Positions 47,835-49,950 of a DNA stretch of 49,950 bases are shown one piece after another. The translations under genes were made by a program, and so were the position numbers. Numbering within the stretch: the first letter of the stretch is position 1; the number at the start of each line of letters is the position of its first letter. The notes beneath the pieces are model-generated. The model was not told where the DNA came from, did no database searches, and was given only the letters and a program-made list of their open reading frames with translations. Source of the stretch: CAZVYJ01 sp964631565 (GTDB lineage: Bacteria; Planctomycetota; Phycisphaerae; SM23-33); contig CAZVYJ010000021.1 in the NCBI GenBank assembly GCA_964631565.1, positions 1-49,950 of the forward strand, written 5' to 3'.

Positions 47835-49205
47835 TCACCAGTTGCCCCGCGGCAGGTCCAGTTGGTCATAAGTTTTGCGGGCCAGACGGGCGTTGTTTCG
47901 ATAAGACAGATTGCTCACAAGCGACAGAATCGGACGCCGCCTCCGCAGAAAATTGCCGACCACGCGGCGGAGAATGCTCCATATCGAGTAGAACCGGCGG
48001 TCGCAGGAGTTCATCTCCTCCAGAATGGACTCCCATGAGAAATTTGTGTAGCGGGCGGTTGGGAATCCAAGCGTGTAATACCGCCAGTCGTGCGGGAAAT
48101 TATCGGCCGCGATCCGGTTCTGGCTCTTCATCTGCTCCCACAGCCGCGTCCCGGGAAGAGGGGTCAGGAACAGTGCGTTGAGTATGTCAACGCCGTAACT
48201 TCTGGCGGCGCGTGCGATCCTGCGCCCAATTCCGGGCTCGTCGCAATCCAGGCCCATGATGAACGAACCGACCACCAGAATGTTATGCCGCTGAATCCGG
48301 CGGACGGACTTGCGGAAATTTCGCCCTTTCAACAGGTTGAATTTCTTGCCCACCTCGGCCAGACCTTTGGCATTGGGTGACTCGAAACCGATGAATACGC
48401 CCCGGCAGCCCGCCTCCGTGGCAAGGTCAAGCAGTTCTTCATCGTCGGCCATGTTGATGGTGACCTGGCATATCCATTGCTTGCCCAGGTCCGCTGCGAT
48501 CATTGCGCGGAACAGTTCCTTGGCCCGCTCGATGTGCGAACCGTTTGTGCCGATGAGATTGTCATCAACGACAAGCACCCATTTTTCACGGATGGACCGC
48601 ATCTCCCTGATTACATGGTCGATCGGGCGGTGCCTATAGCGGTTGCCGTTGAATGCCGATACGCTGCAGAAACTGCAGTTCAGCGGGCAGCCCCGTGTCG
48701 TCTGAATGGCGCCGAATGCGTAACCTTCGCTCAGCAGGTCATGCCTCGCCTGCGGAACGTCGGCCATGTCAACGTGGTATCCTTTGTACAAGCTCTGCAG
48801 CCGGCCCGCTGCGGCGTCGCTGAGCACAGTGGCCCATATGCCTTCGCCTTCTCCCGTCACAACGGTATCGACATGACGGGCGGCTTCGTCGCGGCACATG
48901 GTGGCGTGAATGCCGCCCATGACCACTTTGACGCCCATGGCGCGGAATTTGGCCGCCACTTCATAAGCGCGGCTGGCCTGGGATGTGAAAGCGGTGATGC
49001 CGACAAGGTCCGGGCGAGGCATGGCTGCATAGTCGCGCAGGGCGACATTCTCGTCGATGATGGTTACATCCCATTCCGGCGGCGTAAGGCCCGCCAGAAC
49101 GAGCAGGCCGAGCGGTTTCCAGACTCTGTAACGATTCCACCGGCTCTCTCTGACGTTCGCCAGACTCACCAGCGGGTTGAAAGGATTTATAAGGTATAAA
49201 CGCAT
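47835..49205 (-). CDS. B12-binding-domain radical SAM protein
   Basis: 456 aa. The N-terminal cobalamin-binding-type Rossmann domain (about 1-140) has PDLVGITAFTSQASRAYEVA and VVMGGIHATMC; it lacks a clear DxHxxG, as in many relatives. The radical SAM barrel has RGCPLNCSFC (C173, C177, C180), VVDDNLIG and GVFIGFESPN. A C-terminal helical basic extension (FLRRRRPILSLV) may touch membranes. Related enzymes include HpnJ, HpnP and BchE types that modify hopanoids, tetrapyrroles or lipids. The substrate cannot be read here. Start at 49205 (MRLYLINP) matches the family. Confidence 0.83.
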   Translation of the reverse strand: MRLYLINPFNPLVSLANVRESRWNRYRVWKPLGLLVLAGLTPPEWDVTIIDENVALRDYAAMPRPDLVGITAFTSQASRAYEVAAKFRAMGVKVVMGGIHATMCRDEAARHVDTVVTGEGEGIWATVLSDAAAGRLQSLYKGYHVDMADVPQARHDLLSEGYAFGAIQTTRGCPLNCSFCSVSAFNGNRYRHRPIDHVIREMRSIREKWVLVVDDNLIGTNGSHIERAKELFRAMIAADLGKQWICQVTINMADDEELLDLATEAGCRGVFIGFESPNAKGLAEVGKKFNLLKGRNFRKSVRRIQRHNILVVGSFIMGLDCDEPGIGRRIARAARSYGVDILNALFLTPLPGTRLWEQMKSQNRIAADNFPHDWRYYTLGFPTARYTNFSWESILEEMNSCDRRFYSIWSILRRVVGNFLRRRRPILSLVSNLSYRNNARLARKTYDQLDLPRGNW

Positions 49206-49291
49206 CTGTTTACTCTTTTGTTCAGGGTTATTGCGATGGTCGGACTGCTGCGGGGTTCATCTGATCGCATGCAGTCCTGCCGCGGTCGAGG

Positions 49292-49489
49292 TTATGCCTT
49301 TTGCACGTTGACGGCCTTGGGGCCTTTGGTGTCCTGCACAATATCGAAAGTCACGGAGTCGCCATCGGAGATTCCGGCGCCTTCAGGCAGAATGCTGCTG
49401 TGATGGACGAACACGTCGGTACCGTCGTCCGCCTTGATGAATCCAAAACCCTTGGAATTGTTAAACCACTTTACTTTGCCTGTCGCCAT
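49292..49489 (-). CDS. Cold-shock domain protein (CspA family)
   Basis: 65 aa, one five-stranded cold-shock domain. RNP1 is KGFGFI and RNP2 is VFVHHS; W9 and F-rich surface residues typical of nucleic-acid binding are kept (GKVKWFNNSKG). It binds single-stranded RNA/DNA as an RNA chaperone. AAGGAG lies 5 nt before the ATG. A near-consensus promoter about 195 nt upstream gives a long 5' leader like that of cold-inducible csp genes. Confidence 0.95.
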   Translation of the reverse strand: MATGKVKWFNNSKGFGFIKADDGTDVFVHHSSILPEGAGISDGDSVTFDIVQDTKGPKAVNVQKA

Positions 49490-49684
49490 GATGTTGGCTC
49501 CTTATGGTGGGGCGTGTTTGTTCGCGAGCTTGTTCTCAAGCAACGGAGCCGCGACAGTGGAGGGGGGAATATCCGCGGAGGCGACAAACCTGAGTGTCTG
49601 CTGTGGAAGAACCACAGTCCCAGTGTTGATTTGCCGGTAGAGACGGGAAACATTTTTTCCCGCTGGCCGCCGACTATTACACTT

Positions 49685-49714
49685 ATTATACATATGCCGT
49701 GACGGCAAAGTCAA
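49685..49714 (-). promoter_or_regulatory. Promoter of the cold-shock gene with internal dyad
   Basis: On the minus strand, TTGACT (49714-49709), 18-nt spacer, TATAAT (49690-49685). The spacer contains the dyad TGCCGT-C-ACGGCA, a possible operator. The region from here to 49489 holds the leader and no other gene. Confidence 0.7.
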
Positions 49715-49747
49715 AACAATTGAAGAATATCTGAGCGGACGTAAGCG

Positions 49748-49776
49748 ACCTGTTTTCCTGTGCCGGGAAAACAGGT
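49748..49776. repeat. 11-bp hairpin upstream of the cold-shock gene
   Basis: ACCTGTTTTCC-TGTGCCG-GGAAAACAGGT, a perfect 11-bp stem with a 7-nt loop. It is followed by a small GGCCC-TTC-GGGCC hairpin near 49787. Without T-runs its role is undecided: terminator of a gene beyond the window edge, or repeat. Confidence 0.45.
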
Positions 49777-49857
49777 CACTCACTCCGGCCCTTCGGGCCT
49801 GCCCATTGCCTGCTCCCTGCTCCCTGTTCGCTACCCCATGCCCTTTGGGGCTTAAAA

Positions 49858-49942
49858 TATAGGCATGCCTAACTTCACCTAAATGTCTAATGACAAATGC
49901 CTAATGTCTAATGAATGACGAATGCCCCAATGTCTAACGTAT
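49858..49942. repeat. Degenerate AATG/CTAATG-rich repeat tract
   Basis: Short units of the kind AATGTCTAATGAC, AATGCCTAATG and AATGACGAATG recur with a period near 9-11 nt to the end of the window. No coding sequence or hairpin explains it, and this region contains no gene to 49950. Confidence 0.5.
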
Positions 49943-49950
49943 CCCGGAAC

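Noticed and set aside
47296..47871. 191-codon plus-strand open frame after the tRNA
   Set aside because: Begins in the post-tRNA hairpin and runs antisense to the GIY-YIG-like gene that has a strong ribosome site.

Overview
The window looks like chromosome of an anaerobic, Gram-negative-type bacterium, most likely Planctomycetota of the Phycisphaerae/Sedimentisphaerales kind. This is inferred from gene content, not proven. The pointers are siroheme-dependent heme genes (ahbC, ahbD), McsA/McsB, LPS-type glycosyltransferases with a WaaP/Kdo-kinase-like protein, large unclassified secreted proteins, and an archaeal-type topoisomerase VI A subunit. The DNA is GC-rich. Translational coupling through ATGA or GTGA overlaps is common, and GTG and TTG starts recur.

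Region 1 (1-3.97 kb) is accessory. It holds a DJ-1/PfpI protein, a small GIY-YIG protein, and a tightly coupled minus-strand operon: XRE regulator, a 49-aa peptide, a zinc-ribbon membrane protein, and a secreted coiled-coil protein interrupted at an A8 slippery run. The operon sits directly behind a decayed tyrosine integrase abutting the 3' end of a tRNA-Ala(CGC), as in the remnant of an integrated element. Region 2 (4-8.1 kb) has ahbD/ahbC (late alternative heme synthesis; a zinc-type hemB lies at 23.2-24.2 kb), a TPR protein, and rnpA-yidD. Region 3 (8.1-17.4 kb) is an envelope block: GT4, LOG protein, a lipoprotein with a degenerate HAD-like domain, GT9 heptosyltransferase, WaaP-like kinase, a second GT4, plsY, and an 878-aa membrane protein.

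Region 4 (17.5-27.7 kb) contains a sugar isomerase-like protein, mcsA-mcsB, a PTPS/QueD homologue lacking the usual Cys, an STN-domain protein, a pseudo-receiver, a Nudix protein, hemB, a purine permease, a PDZ metalloprotease and an MgtC-like protein. Region 5 (27.8-32.2 kb) is the most unusual. A promoter carrying a probable pair of NrdR boxes 31 bp apart drives nrdR, a stand-alone ATP-cone protein and a topoisomerase VI A/Spo11 homologue, followed by a DUF47-PiT phosphate transport pair. Region 6 (32.2-45.2 kb) has polA, a secreted protein, cdsA, an esterase plus GH2 glycosidase pair bracketed by two MITE-like repeats, then arfB-uppS-purA, two small unknown proteins and ispE.

Region 7 (45.2-49.95 kb) has an ECF sigma/membrane protein/secreted Met-rich protein operon with a clear terminator, tRNA-Ala(GGC) with its promoter, a diverged GIY-YIG-like protein, a B12-binding radical SAM protein, and a cold-shock gene with a long leader and a near-consensus promoter. 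Short palindromic repeats of several families are scattered through the whole window, mostly between genes. No CRISPR array, rRNA operon or intact transposase was seen.
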